Part shown: in pieces, positions 15,495-23,752 of the stretch
How positions within the stretch are numbered: position 1 is the first letter of the stretch
Layout of the letters: each line of letters starts with the position of its first letter
NCBI RefSeq assembly: GCF_020172665.1
Contig: NZ_CP083985.1
Span: 3,628,371 to 3,662,945, forward strand
DNA: 34,575 nt
Origin: [Mycobacterium] zoologicum
GTDB taxonomy: Bacteria > Actinomycetota > Actinomycetes > Mycobacteriales > Mycobacteriaceae
Reading direction: 5' to 3'
The notes under the pieces: generated by a model
What the model was told of the DNA's origin: nothing
Databases searched by the model: none
Seen by the model: only the letters and a program-made list of their open reading frames with translations
Made by a program: the position numbers and the translations under genes

Positions 15495-17104
15495 AGGGTG
15501 GCGACCTTCCGCTCGGCTTGTCGTTTGGCCCAGCGGTAGTCGGCCTTACCGTTGCCGAGCCGGCGCACCTCGGGGACCACGACGAACTCCTTCGGGATCT
15601 TGAATCCCGCCAACGACTTTCGGCAATGCTCATCGAGTGTCGCGATGCCCGAGCCACCCCGGGGCGCGACCAGCGCGACCAGCTCCTGTCCCCACCGATC
15701 ACTGGGACGGCCCACCACCAGTGCGTCCGCCACCCCGGGATGGGCCCGCAACACTTCCTCGACCTCTTCGACGAACACCTTCTCCCCGCCGGTGTTGACC
15801 ACCAGGGCATCGCGGCCGAACAGCCGCATGGTTCCGTCGGTCTCGATGGAGGCCCGGTCTCCCGATACCACCACCCGGCGGCCCCCGACATCGGGAAAGG
15901 TGCTGCGCGTGGCACTTTCGTCATCGAAGTAGCCGAGCGGAATGCGGCCGGTGCGTACCGACCAGCCGACCTCGGGATCGCCGGGTTGCAGGAACCGGCT
16001 GCGGTCCCGCGAGATCACGCATCCACCGTCGCGCAGGTCGAAGGTGTCCCGGCGAGCGTCGCGCCGGCTGCGGCCGAATCCGAGGTTCCCGGTCTCGGAT
16101 GAGCCGTAGCCGTTGATCAGCGTGAGCTGGGGAAGGTACTCCAGCAGTGCCGCCTGATATTTCGGGTTGGTCGCGGCGCCCCCGGTGCCGATGGCGTAGA
16201 GCGACGTCAGGTCGTAGGTCCCCCTGCCGAGCTCCTCCACCAACGGTGCCGCGTAGGCGTCGCCGACCATCGTCATCAGCCCGACCCGCTCGCGTTCGAC
16301 CGTCTGCCATGCCACACGGGCGTCGAATCCGGTTGCGGTGTCGTAGAGGATCACCGTCTGGCCGCTCAGGATCGCCGAGAACGCCGTCCACATTCCGGCG
16401 GCGTGCATCAGTGGTGACAACGCGAACCAGGGCGGCCCGGCGTCGCGTACCTTCTGGTGGATCTCGGCGGCGTCGGCGTGGTCGGCGCCGACCATCGATG
16501 AGACGTAGATGTCACTTTGGCGCCACAGCACGGCCTTCGGGCGCCCGGTGGTCCCGCCGGTGCAGATCATCAGCAGGTCATCCGGTGAGCCCACAGGCGC
16601 ATGGGCGCCGGACCCGTCCGCCACAACGTCGTCGAGCGTCACCGCACCGGCGAGCTCGGGCGCATCGCTGCCGTCGTCGATCGAGATCAGCAGTTCCACA
16701 CCGGCTTGTGCGAGGGTGGCGGCGAATTTCGCCCCCAGTGACCGGTGGTAGATGACCCCGCGGGGCCGCAGATAGTCGAGCAGCTCGGCCATCTCGGCGG
16801 GGGTGTAGTGATGGTTGGCGTTGACCGGGACGGTGCGGGCCTTGAGGCAGCCGATCACCATGTCGGGGTAGAGGTCGTTGTGCATGAGCAGCGCGATCCG
16901 GTCCTGGCCGCACTCCCAGTTACGCAGATCGCCGCGCTCCCGATGTGCGCCGAACCCGCGTCCGGCGAGGTAACCGGCCAGCCGGCTGGTGCGCCGCGCC
17001 GATTCGGCGAAGGTGCTGCGCCGGTCCCCGCAGATCGTCATGACCCGATCGGGAACCGCTTCGGCGATCTCGTCGAGGACCGCGCCGATGGTCCACTCGC
17101 ACAC
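15491..17104 (-). CDS. AMP-forming acyl-CoA ligase (FadD-type)
   Basis: A 537-residue ANL-superfamily ligase that would activate a carboxylic acid to its CoA thioester through an acyl-adenylate. The P-loop-like motif is ICTGGTTGRPK (about 180-190), then NGYGSSETG (A5), SGD and GRDALVVNTGGEKV in the hinge region, and the catalytic Lys in GNGK520. It starts at GTG 17104, two bases after the amidohydrolase stop, and overlaps the next gene by 4 bp. Its place in a six-gene operon with two dehydrogenase subunits and a crotonase suggests a cyclic or branched acid. Confidence 0.93.
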   Translation of the reverse strand: MCEWTIGAVLDEIAEAVPDRVMTICGDRRSTFAESARRTSRLAGYLAGRGFGAHRERGDLRNWECGQDRIALLMHNDLYPDMVIGCLKARTVPVNANHHYTPAEMAELLDYLRPRGVIYHRSLGAKFAATLAQAGVELLISIDDGSDAPELAGAVTLDDVVADGSGAHAPVGSPDDLLMICTGGTTGRPKAVLWRQSDIYVSSMVGADHADAAEIHQKVRDAGPPWFALSPLMHAAGMWTAFSAILSGQTVILYDTATGFDARVAWQTVERERVGLMTMVGDAYAAPLVEELGRGTYDLTSLYAIGTGGAATNPKYQAALLEYLPQLTLINGYGSSETGNLGFGRSRRDARRDTFDLRDGGCVISRDRSRFLQPGDPEVGWSVRTGRIPLGYFDDESATRSTFPDVGGRRVVVSGDRASIETDGTMRLFGRDALVVNTGGEKVFVEEVEEVLRAHPGVADALVVGRPSDRWGQELVALVAPRGGSGIATLDEHCRKSLAGFKIPKEFVVVPEVRRLGNGKADYRWAKRQAERKVATL

Positions 17105-17106
17105 CG

Positions 17107-18357
17107 TTAGACCGACGCTGTCAGGTGGGCGGCGCCCGGTGCGCTACGTCTGGGATCACCCAGCAGGGTTAATGCGTTGTCTCGCATCACCATTCGGGTG
17201 TCTTCCGCGCTGAACTCAGGGAACTGCGGGATATCTGCGGTGAAGGTCGTCGGGTCGGCCAGCCCCTCACCGTGCGGCCAGTCGGAGCCGAACAGGATCT
17301 TGTCGACGCCGATGGTGTCGGCCAGCAGCTTCACGTCGTCCTCGTAGTAGGGGGCGATCCAGACGTTGTTGCGCAGCTGCTCGATCGGATCTTCCTTGTA
17401 GTGGTACGGCGCATTGTTGGCCGACTTCTTCAGCCGCTTGATCAGCCGGTAGACGAAGTACGAGCCGTTCTCGATGCTGACCACCTTGAGCTCGGGGTGA
17501 CGGGTGAACACCTGGTGCACGATCATCGAGGCGATGGTGTCGTGGATCGCGCGATCGTCCATGATCACCATGTCCAGCGGGTCACGCTTACCGAATCCCT
17601 TGAACACGCCGCTGCCGCCCCACAACGCCGGGATCGCCATGTAGCCGGAGTCGGACAGGTGAAAGACGACTGCGACGCCCGCCTCGGCAAGGCGCGCCCA
17701 CACCGGGTCGTGCGCCGGGTCACCGAGGGACCGGGACCGAACCTCGCCGGGCACCGGAGCCGGGCGCACACACACCAGCTTGGCACCGCGACTGATCACG
17801 AATTCGACTTCCTCGAAAGCCTTTTCGGGGTCGGCCAGCGAGATGATCGGTGCGGATATCACGCGGCCGTCGGGACGGTCGAAGCCCCAGTCCTCGTCGA
17901 GCCACAGGTTGAAGGCGTGCACCGACGCAACGGTGGCAGGGATGTCGTGCTTGAGGCCCTCCTCCACGCCACAGGCGAAGGTCGGCAGCATGAACACCGT
18001 CTCCAGCCGCTGCCGGTCGAGCACCTGCACGCGGGCGTCGCGGTTCTGATATTCGGGATGCTCGGAGAGGCGGTCGAGCTTCATCAACGACGCCGGGTCC
18101 ACACCTTCGGGGATCTCGCCGCGGAACAGCAGATCCAGGCAGCCGGGTTCGATGATCGGATCGAAGCTCGGGTTCGGGATGAAGTGGTTGACGACCCCGC
18201 CGAACACCGCCAGGGTGCGATTGCCGTCCTGCACCATCTGGACACCGCGGCTGCGGAATTCTTTGGGCAGGTGCCGAGTGAAGGCGTCCAGCGGCTCGTA
18301 GTAGTGGTTGTCGACATCGACGGCCAGGTACGGGAGTCGTTCAGGTGCGGCAGTCAT
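17107..18357 (-). CDS. Amidohydrolase-superfamily protein
   Basis: A 416-residue amidohydrolase-2 protein with VDVDNH18YYEP at the N-terminus, a VFHLSDSGY strand, SIENGSYFVYRL and FGSDWPHGEG. It is the closest relative in this window of the 148-1377 protein; both share NHFIPNPSF/DFIPNPTF, the PII(S/N)L segment and a similar C-terminus. It overlaps the upstream crotonase by 4 bp and precedes the ligase by 2 bp, so it is tightly coupled in the operon. A hydrolytic step on a ring-cleaved or lactone intermediate is possible, but the substrate is not identified. Confidence 0.9.
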   Translation of the reverse strand: MTAAPERLPYLAVDVDNHYYEPLDAFTRHLPKEFRSRGVQMVQDGNRTLAVFGGVVNHFIPNPSFDPIIEPGCLDLLFRGEIPEGVDPASLMKLDRLSEHPEYQNRDARVQVLDRQRLETVFMLPTFACGVEEGLKHDIPATVASVHAFNLWLDEDWGFDRPDGRVISAPIISLADPEKAFEEVEFVISRGAKLVCVRPAPVPGEVRSRSLGDPAHDPVWARLAEAGVAVVFHLSDSGYMAIPALWGGSGVFKGFGKRDPLDMVIMDDRAIHDTIASMIVHQVFTRHPELKVVSIENGSYFVYRLIKRLKKSANNAPYHYKEDPIEQLRNNVWIAPYYEDDVKLLADTIGVDKILFGSDWPHGEGLADPTTFTADIPQFPEFSAEDTRMVMRDNALTLLGDPRRSAPGAAHLTASV

Positions 18358-19169
18358 GTGCTCAACCTTTCTTCGGTGAGGGGCGGAAAGTTCGGCGGCC
18401 GCTTCTGCAGGAAGCTGGTGATCCCCTCGATGAGGTCGGGCCGGGCCAGCGATTCGTACATCAGCTTCTCCGCGCGAGCACTAACGGCAGCGATGTCATC
18501 GAGCGCGTCACCGTAGGCCTGCGCTTTGATCACCGCCAGCGACGCCGGAGAACAGTTCGCGGCGATGTCGGCGGCGTAGGCCATCGCCCGCGGCAGCAAC
18601 TCGTCGGGTGCGACGACCTGGTTGACCAACCCGAGTCGGTGGGCCTCTTCGGCGAGGAAGGTGCGCCCGGACAGCAGCAGGTCCATCGCCGCTCCCCAGC
18701 CGACCAGGCGCGGGAGAATCCAGGTGATCCCGTATTCGGCGATCAGACCGCGACGGGTGAACGCGGTGGCGAACTTGGCGCCGGCGGCGGCGAATCGGAT
18801 GTCGCACATCAGGGCATGGGTCAGTCCGATACCGACGCAGGCACCGTTGATCGCCGCGATGACGGGCTTGCGCAGTTCGGTGAGGAAGTGCGCGGGACGG
18901 TCCCCGACCAACTGGGCCACATCGGTTCCGGACGTGTCGAGAGCCGATTCGTCGGTGCCGGTGGCCGGACCGAGATTCGCACCGGCACAGAATCCCCGAC
19001 CGCTGCCGGTCACCACGATCGCCCGCACCGCGGGGTCCGCCTCGGCGCCGTCTATCGCGGCGTAGAAGCCGACCGCGATGTCGGGACCCCAGGCGTTGAG
19101 CCGTTCCGGGCGGTTGAGGGTGATCAGCGCGACGCCGTCCGAAACGTCGTACAGCACGGCGGCGGTCAT
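18354..19169 (-). CDS. Enoyl-CoA hydratase/isomerase family protein
   Basis: A 271-residue crotonase-fold protein with TLNRPERLNAW, the oxyanion-hole segment GRGFCAGAN, and GACVGIGLTHALMCDIRFA. At the two positions matching Glu144 and Glu164 of rat enoyl-CoA hydratase I read Thr and Phe. An acidic residue occurs further on in GLIAEYG, before the helix, as in isomerase-like members. It is therefore probably not a simple hydratase. It is the first gene of the 19169-12414 operon, with the 24-bp motif 54 bp upstream. GGGAGG lies upstream of the ATG at somewhat wide spacing. Confidence 0.9.
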   Translation of the reverse strand: MTAAVLYDVSDGVALITLNRPERLNAWGPDIAVGFYAAIDGAEADPAVRAIVVTGSGRGFCAGANLGPATGTDESALDTSGTDVAQLVGDRPAHFLTELRKPVIAAINGACVGIGLTHALMCDIRFAAAGAKFATAFTRRGLIAEYGITWILPRLVGWGAAMDLLLSGRTFLAEEAHRLGLVNQVVAPDELLPRAMAYAADIAANCSPASLAVIKAQAYGDALDDIAAVSARAEKLMYESLARPDLIEGITSFLQKRPPNFPPLTEERLST

Positions 19170-19222
19170 CGATGTGGCACCTCCCGCCCATGAGCAACCC
19201 GTCGAGACCGACTGTGATTACT

Positions 19223-19246
19223 CATACTGTATACCTTTCGATAACG
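19223..19246 (-). promoter_or_regulatory. TetR-type operator candidate O1 with internal -10
   Basis: On the plus strand this reads CATACTGTA-N7-CGATAACG, identical in both outer blocks to the site at 25331-25354. Its minus strand contains TACAGT (19231-19226), a TANNNT -10 hexamer pointing at the crotonase start at 19169, which would give a leader of about 50 nt. The rest of the 19170-19292 gap shows no gene. Confidence 0.6.
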
Positions 19247-19292
19247 CCGCGCGCAACCTGCCGAGCCCGCCGCGGCGTGACCCGTGAGCAGG

Positions 19293-20090
19293 TCAGATGA
19301 AGTCCGAACCGCCGTCGACGTTCACGTTGGCCCCGGTCATGTACCCGTTGCGCCGCGACGCCAGGAACGCCGCGACCGCCCCCACCTCGTCGGGCAGGCC
19401 GGCCCGCGGCATCTGCGCCGGATGGCCGAAGTGCTCGGTGATGGCATCCATCAACCGGTAGGGGTCCTCCCCGTCCACCCCGACGGTGCGGGCCCACCCC
19501 AGGAGCGCGTCGGAGGCGACGCTGCCGGGTGAGACGACGTTCACCAGGATCTCGTCGGGCGCCAGCAACAGCGCCAGATTCTTCGAGACACTGTTGACCA
19601 TCGCCTTGGCGGCGGTATAGGCGGCCAGCACGGTGCTCTGGCGCTGGGTGGAATGCGCCGAGAAGTTGACGATCCGTGCCCACTGCGCCTTGCGCAGCAA
19701 CGGCAATGCGGCCCGCACCGTGTGCACCATGCCCATCGCACCCTGGTCGATGGCGCGCCGCCACTGTTCGTCGGTGAGGTCGTCGAACGTGCCCTGCACA
19801 TCCGGCCCGGTCGCGTTGATCAGGATGTTGAGCCGGCCTCCCCAGCGCTCGGACAGCTCGGCGAACACCTCCTGCACCCGGGCCTCGTCGCAGGCGTCGG
19901 CGACCAAGCCGAGCGCATCGGGGCTGCCGCGCCGCGTCAGGTCCTCCACCGCGTTGTCGAGATCAGTTGCGGTGCGGGAGATTACGGCGACGCGGGCGCC
20001 GTCGTCGGCCAGGCAGCGTGCGGTGGCCAGCCCCATCCCGCGTCCGCCGCCGACCACGACGGCCGATGCGTCGCGCAGGCCCAGGTCCAC
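19293..20090 (-). CDS. Short-chain dehydrogenase/reductase
   Basis: A 265-residue SDR. It has GGGRGMG in the Rossmann motif, NATG, NFSAHS with the catalytic Ser, YTAAK as the Tyr-Lys pair and a C-terminal NVDGGSDF. I chose GTG 20090, four bases after the stop of the preceding SDR, because the VDLGLRDASAVVVGGG beginning is typical; an upstream in-frame ATG would overlap that gene. An Arg after strand two (ISRT) hints at NADP(H). It is the last gene of the 21668-19293 operon. It probably handles a beta-hydroxy or ring hydroxyl intermediate. Confidence 0.9.
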   Translation of the reverse strand: MDLGLRDASAVVVGGGRGMGLATARCLADDGARVAVISRTATDLDNAVEDLTRRGSPDALGLVADACDEARVQEVFAELSERWGGRLNILINATGPDVQGTFDDLTDEQWRRAIDQGAMGMVHTVRAALPLLRKAQWARIVNFSAHSTQRQSTVLAAYTAAKAMVNSVSKNLALLLAPDEILVNVVSPGSVASDALLGWARTVGVDGEDPYRLMDAITEHFGHPAQMPRAGLPDEVGAVAAFLASRRNGYMTGANVNVDGGSDFI

Positions 20091-20094
20091 CCGG

Positions 20095-20865
20095 TTACCG
20101 CGGCTGGAAGCGCTGCGCGCCGTCGATGCGCACCACTTCACCGTTGATGTAGGTGTTCTCCAGCAGGTGCTGCGCCAGGTTGGCGTATTCGTCGGGCCTG
20201 CCGAGCCGCTTGGGGAAGGGCACGGTCTCGGCGAACTTCGCCAGCATCGCGTCGGTGGCCCGTTCCATCGCCGGCGTCTTGATGGTGCCCGGGGCGATGC
20301 TGTTGAGCCGGATACCGACCGAGCTGAGGTCGCGGGCGCCGCACAGCGTCAGCCCGAGCACCCCGCCCTTGGCCGCCGCGTACGACGACTGGCCCATCTG
20401 GCCCTCGATCCCGGCGATCGACGACGTCATCACGATCGCACCCCGCTCGCCGTTGGCCCCGGGCTCGTTCCGGGCGATCTTGGCCGCCGCCAGCCGCAGC
20501 ACGTTGTAGGTGCCCGTCAGATACAGCGCGATGGTCTTGGTGAAGCCTTCCATCGGCGCGGGGCTGCCGTCGCGGGCGACGATCTTGTCCGCCACGCCGA
20601 AACCGCCGTGGGCGATCACCGCGTAACGCAGGGTGCCCAGTTCATCGGCCTTTGCCAGCGCGGCCTGCACGTCGTCGTCGTTGAGCACATCGGTGCGCAC
20701 GTAAACGGCCTTGTTCCCCAACTCATTCGCCAGCTTGGTGGCCTTCTCGTCGGCGAGGTCGGCGATGACGACCGCCGCACCGGCTTCGTGCAGCCGACGG
20801 ACGGTGGCCTCACCGAGGCCGCCGGCGCCACCGGTCACCAGAACCACTTCACCTGCAAAAGACAC
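20095..20865 (-). CDS. SDR, 3-hydroxyacyl-CoA dehydrogenase type II-like
   Basis: A 256-residue SDR with [17 protein letters not shown] (Asp after strand two, favouring NAD), MTSSIAG and YAAAK. The C-terminal [11 protein letters not shown] and overall pattern resemble type II 3-hydroxyacyl-CoA dehydrogenases (17-beta-HSD10 group). The start is GTG 20865, with GAGGAG a few bases upstream. It follows a crotonase with both catalytic glutamates, so the two could hydrate an enoyl-CoA and then oxidise the 3-hydroxy product, with the thiolase at 22541-23716 finishing the cycle. Confidence 0.9.
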   Translation of the reverse strand: MSFAGEVVLVTGGAGGLGEATVRRLHEAGAAVVIADLADEKATKLANELGNKAVYVRTDVLNDDDVQAALAKADELGTLRYAVIAHGGFGVADKIVARDGSPAPMEGFTKTIALYLTGTYNVLRLAAAKIARNEPGANGERGAIVMTSSIAGIEGQMGQSSYAAAKGGVLGLTLCGARDLSSVGIRLNSIAPGTIKTPAMERATDAMLAKFAETVPFPKRLGRPDEYANLAQHLLENTYINGEVVRIDGAQRFQPR

Positions 20866-20906
20866 GACTTCTCCTCACGTTGATCCGGAATGTTCGAGCT
20901 GAGGGG

Positions 20907-21668
20907 TCAGGCCCCGGTCCAGTTGGGCGCCCGCTTCTCGGCGAAGGCGGTGGCGCCCTCGATCGCGTCGCGGGAAGCGAACACCGGCGCAATCAGCTCA
21001 TTCTGCTTGTGCCACATCTCTTCCTGCGACCAATCCGCCGCCTTGGTCATGATGTCCTTGGTGACCGCCACCGCCAGCGGTCCGTTGGCGGTGATCTGTT
21101 CGGCCAGCGCGATGGCTCCGGCCAGCGCTTCACCGGGTTCGGTCAGCACGTTGACGAAACCCCACGCCTCGCCCTGCTCCGCGGTGAAAGTCATACCGGT
21201 AAGCGCCAATTCGAGCGCCTTCTGATACGGAATGCGGTGCGGCAGCCGCAACAAACCGCCACCACCGGCCACCAGTCCACGCTTGACCTCGGGGATGCCG
21301 AACTTCGCACCCTTGGCGGCCACCACCAGATCGGTCGCGAGCACCAGTTCGGTGCCCCCGGCCACCGCGAAGCCCTCGACCGCGGCTATCAGCGGTTTGC
21401 GCGGCGGGCGTTCGGTGAAGCCCAGACCCCGGCCCGGAACGTAGGCGAGCTCACCGGTCGCGAACGCCTTGAGGTCCATGCCCGCACAGAAGTTGCCGCC
21501 GGCGCCGGTCAGCACTCCCACCGAGAGTTCGGGGGTGTCGTCGAGCTCGTCGCAGGCGGCCGCCAGGCCTTCTGCGACCGCCTTGTTGGCCGCATTTCTG
21601 GATTCCGGCCGGTTGATCGTGATGACAAGAATCCGACCGCGGCGCTCGCGCAATACCTCTTCAGGCAC
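20907..21668 (-). CDS. Enoyl-CoA hydratase (canonical active site)
   Basis: A 253-residue crotonase. It is the only one of the six in the window that keeps both catalytic glutamates: GGTELVLATD (Glu144 equivalent) and FGIPEVKRGL (Glu164 equivalent). The oxyanion-hole segment is GGNFCAGMDLKAF. The start is GTG 21668, preceded by AGGGG; an upstream TTG/ATG would run into the promoter region. It should add water to a trans-2-enoyl-CoA. It leads an operon with two SDRs and is divergent from tetR, so it is a likely TetR target. Confidence 0.9.
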   Translation of the reverse strand: MPEEVLRERRGRILVITINRPESRNAANKAVAEGLAAACDELDDTPELSVGVLTGAGGNFCAGMDLKAFATGELAYVPGRGLGFTERPPRKPLIAAVEGFAVAGGTELVLATDLVVAAKGAKFGIPEVKRGLVAGGGGLLRLPHRIPYQKALELALTGMTFTAEQGEAWGFVNVLTEPGEALAGAIALAEQITANGPLAVAVTKDIMTKAADWSQEEMWHKQNELIAPVFASRDAIEGATAFAEKRAPNWTGA

Positions 21669-21686
21669 AGCTCCACCCCTCAGCTG

Positions 21687-21707
21687 TTGTGGCAACGTAT
21701 ACCACAA
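21687..21707. promoter_or_regulatory. Dyad in the crotonase-tetR divergent region
   Basis: TTGTGG (21687-21692) and CCACAA (21702-21707) form a perfect inverted repeat with a 9-bp centre containing GTATAC. It lies 19 bp from the crotonase start at 21668, beside the second motif at 21709-21732. It is a possible second regulator site or part of the minus-strand promoter (a -10-like TATACG lies inside). Confidence 0.4.
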
Positions 21708-21708
21708 T

Positions 21709-21732
21709 GCTTACCATATGCTTTACAGTAAA
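21709..21732 (+). promoter_or_regulatory. TetR-type operator candidate O2 with internal -10
   Basis: On the minus strand this reads TTTACTGTA-N7-TGGTAAGC, matching O1/O3 at 11 of 17 fixed positions, including all of TACTGTA. TTTAC-A-GTAAA at 21722-21732 is an odd-centred palindrome. TACAGT (21724-21729) on the plus strand is a -10-like hexamer pointing at tetR. Autoregulation by the TetR protein is the simplest reading. Confidence 0.5.
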
Positions 21733-21818
21733 AGAAAGCTCAATCCCCGGCGCCGGCCCCGGGTACAGGTAGGTTTAACGGCGAAGAATCCGTGCGACCA
21801 GAACTGGAGGTACCCGCA

Positions 21819-22544
21819 GTGGCCAAGCAGCCCGTAGCGGAGAAGCGTCAGCGGCGTGAACGCGGGTCCATCAACCCCGACGACATCATCGACGGCGCCT
21901 TCGAACTCGCCGAGCAGATCGGCGTCGACAACCTGAGCATGCCGTTGCTGGGCAAGCATCTCGGCGTCGGCGTGACGAGCATCTACTGGTACTTCCGCAA
22001 GAAGGACGAGCTGCTCAACGCGATGACCACCCGCGCGCTGCGCCAGTACACCTTCGCCACCCCGTACGTGCAGGCCAAGGACTGGCGCCAGACGCTGCGC
22101 AACCACGCCCACACCATGCGGGCGACGTTCTTGGGCAACCCGATCCTGTGCGACCTCATCCTGATCCGGGCCGCACTGAGCCCGCGCGCCGCGCAGCTCG
22201 GCGCCCAGGAAGTGGAGCGGGCGATCGCCAGCCTGGTGGAGGCCGGTTTGTCACCGCAGGACGCCTTCGACACCTATTCGACGATCTCGGTGCACATCCG
22301 CGGATCGGTCGTATTGCGCAGGCTCTACGAGAAGAACCGGGCCTCGGACGCCGACGGACCGTCAGGCTTCGAGGAGACGCTGGTGATCGACCCCGAGGTG
22401 ACCCCGCTGCTGGCCCAGACCAACCGGCAGGGGCACCGGATCGGTGCGGCCGACGACGCCAACTTCGAGTACGGCCTCGACTGCATCCTCGATCACGCCG
22501 AACGACTGATCGAGGCGAACACCAAGCCGGCCCGCCGGCGCTAG
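21819..22544 (+). CDS. TetR-family transcriptional regulator
   Basis: A 241-residue TetR-type regulator. A basic N-terminal tail (EKRQRRERG) precedes the helix-turn-helix (about 22-65: IIDGAFELAEQIG then LGKHLGVGVTSIYWYFRKKDEL). The remainder is an all-helical ligand domain. The start is GTG 21819, with GGAGG eight bases upstream. It is divergent from the 21668-19293 operon, and its stop overlaps the thiolase stop. It is the only TetR gene in the window and lies beside a variant of the motif shared by three promoters, so it is the likely controller of blocks 5-8. The effector may be a CoA thioester of the pathway; this is inferred. Confidence 0.93.
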   Translation: MAKQPVAEKRQRRERGSINPDDIIDGAFELAEQIGVDNLSMPLLGKHLGVGVTSIYWYFRKKDELLNAMTTRALRQYTFATPYVQAKDWRQTLRNHAHTMRATFLGNPILCDLILIRAALSPRAAQLGAQEVERAIASLVEAGLSPQDAFDTYSTISVHIRGSVVLRRLYEKNRASDADGPSGFEETLVIDPEVTPLLAQTNRQGHRIGAADDANFEYGLDCILDHAERLIEANTKPARRR

Positions 22545-23716
22545 ACCTCGATCACCACCGCGCCACCCTGACCACCACCGGCGCACATGGCAGCCACGCC
22601 GATACCGCCGCCGCGCCGCTTGAGTTCGTAGAGCAGGGTGGTCACCATCCGGGCGCCGGAAGCGGCGATCGGGTGCCCCAGGCTGCAACCGCTGCCGGAG
22701 AAGTTCACCAACTCTTCGTCGATGCCGTATTCCTTGCACGCCGCGATCGGCACCGAGGCGAAGGCCTCGTTGATCTCCCACAACGCGACGTCACCGACGG
22801 ACAACCCGGCCCGCTCCAATACCTTGCCGATCACCTTGACCCCGCCCAGGCCGGTGTCGCGCGGCGCGACACCGACCGAGCCCCAGGCCTTGACGGTGCC
22901 CATCACGTTCAGGCCCTCGGCCCGGGCGTAGTCGTCGTCGACCAGTGCGACCGCGGCGGCAGCATCATTGGTGCCGCTGCTGTTGCCGGCGGTGATCGAG
23001 AATCCCTCGATCTCGGGGTGCAGCACCTTCAGTCCGGCCAGCTTCTCGGCGGTGGTGTCGCGGCGCGGGAACTCGTCGACGCTGAACTCGATCACCGACC
23101 CGTCGGGCAGTTCGACTTTCAGCGGCACGATCTCGTCGACGAACTTGCCGGCGTCAATCGCGGCGATGGCCCGCTGGTGCGAGCGCGCCGCCCAGGCGTC
23201 CATCTCCTCGCGGGTGATACCGGCTGCCTGCGCGGTGTTCCACCCCACCGTGATCGACATGTCACGGGTGGGCGCGTCCGGGGTCTCCGGGTGGGTCGGC
23301 GGCATCCACGGCTCGATGAACTTCAGCTCCGGCCCGGGCACCCGCCACTTGACCAGCGGGCTCATCGACAGTGACTGCACACCACCGGCGATCAGCACCC
23401 GTTCCATACCGGAACCGATCTGAGCGGAGGCGTTGCCGATCGCGGTCAGGCTGCCGGCGCAGTGCCGGTTGACCGACTGTCCGGGGACACTCTCCATCCC
23501 GCACTTGGCCGCCGCATAGCGCGCGAGATCACCACCGCCGTAGTGGGATTCGGCGAAGATGATGTCGTCGATCACTACCGGGTCGATGCCCGCCCGGCGC
23601 ACCACCTCGGGCAGCACCGTGGTGATCAGCGTCTCCGGCGGAGTGTTGACCAGCGTTCCCTTGAACGACCGTCCGATGGCCGTCCGAACGGCACCGACAA
23701 TGACTGGAGTAGGCAT
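22541..23716 (-). CDS. Acetyl-CoA acetyltransferase (thiolase, FadA-type)
   Basis: A 391-residue thiolase with a complete active site: the nucleophile C86 in NRHCAGS, N316-E-A-F, H348 in LGHPIAASG and C378 in CAGGGQGG. It should cleave a 3-ketoacyl-CoA with CoA, releasing acetyl- or propionyl-CoA. ATG 23716 has AAGG upstream. It follows a crotonase by 36 bp, a gap containing its own dyad and -10-like sequence, so it may have a separate promoter. It ends in a CTAG shared with the tetR stop. It is the only true thiolase in the window. Confidence 0.94.
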   Translation of the reverse strand: MPTPVIVGAVRTAIGRSFKGTLVNTPPETLITTVLPEVVRRAGIDPVVIDDIIFAESHYGGGDLARYAAAKCGMESVPGQSVNRHCAGSLTAIGNASAQIGSGMERVLIAGGVQSLSMSPLVKWRVPGPELKFIEPWMPPTHPETPDAPTRDMSITVGWNTAQAAGITREEMDAWAARSHQRAIAAIDAGKFVDEIVPLKVELPDGSVIEFSVDEFPRRDTTAEKLAGLKVLHPEIEGFSITAGNSSGTNDAAAAVALVDDDYARAEGLNVMGTVKAWGSVGVAPRDTGLGGVKVIGKVLERAGLSVGDVALWEINEAFASVPIAACKEYGIDEELVNFSGSGCSLGHPIAASGARMVTTLLYELKRRGGGIGVAAMCAGGGQGGAVVIEV

Positions 23717-23725
23717 CTTTCGACC

Positions 23726-23749
23726 TTACATTATTCGTCTATTTTGTAA
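23726..23749 (-). promoter_or_regulatory. Dyad and possible promoter ahead of the thiolase
   Basis: TTACA (23726-23730) and TGTAA (23745-23749) form an inverted repeat with a 14-bp AT-rich centre, in a 36-bp gap between two genes. The minus strand contains TAATGT (23733-23728), a -10-like hexamer. The half-sites resemble those of O2 but are spaced differently. Confidence 0.4.
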
Positions 23750-23752
23750 AGT

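Noticed and set aside
19223..19246. Reading the 24-bp motif as a plain -35/-10 promoter
   Set aside because: The only -35-like part is 7-8 bp from TACAGT, far from the 17 bp needed, so an operator overlapping a -10 fits better.
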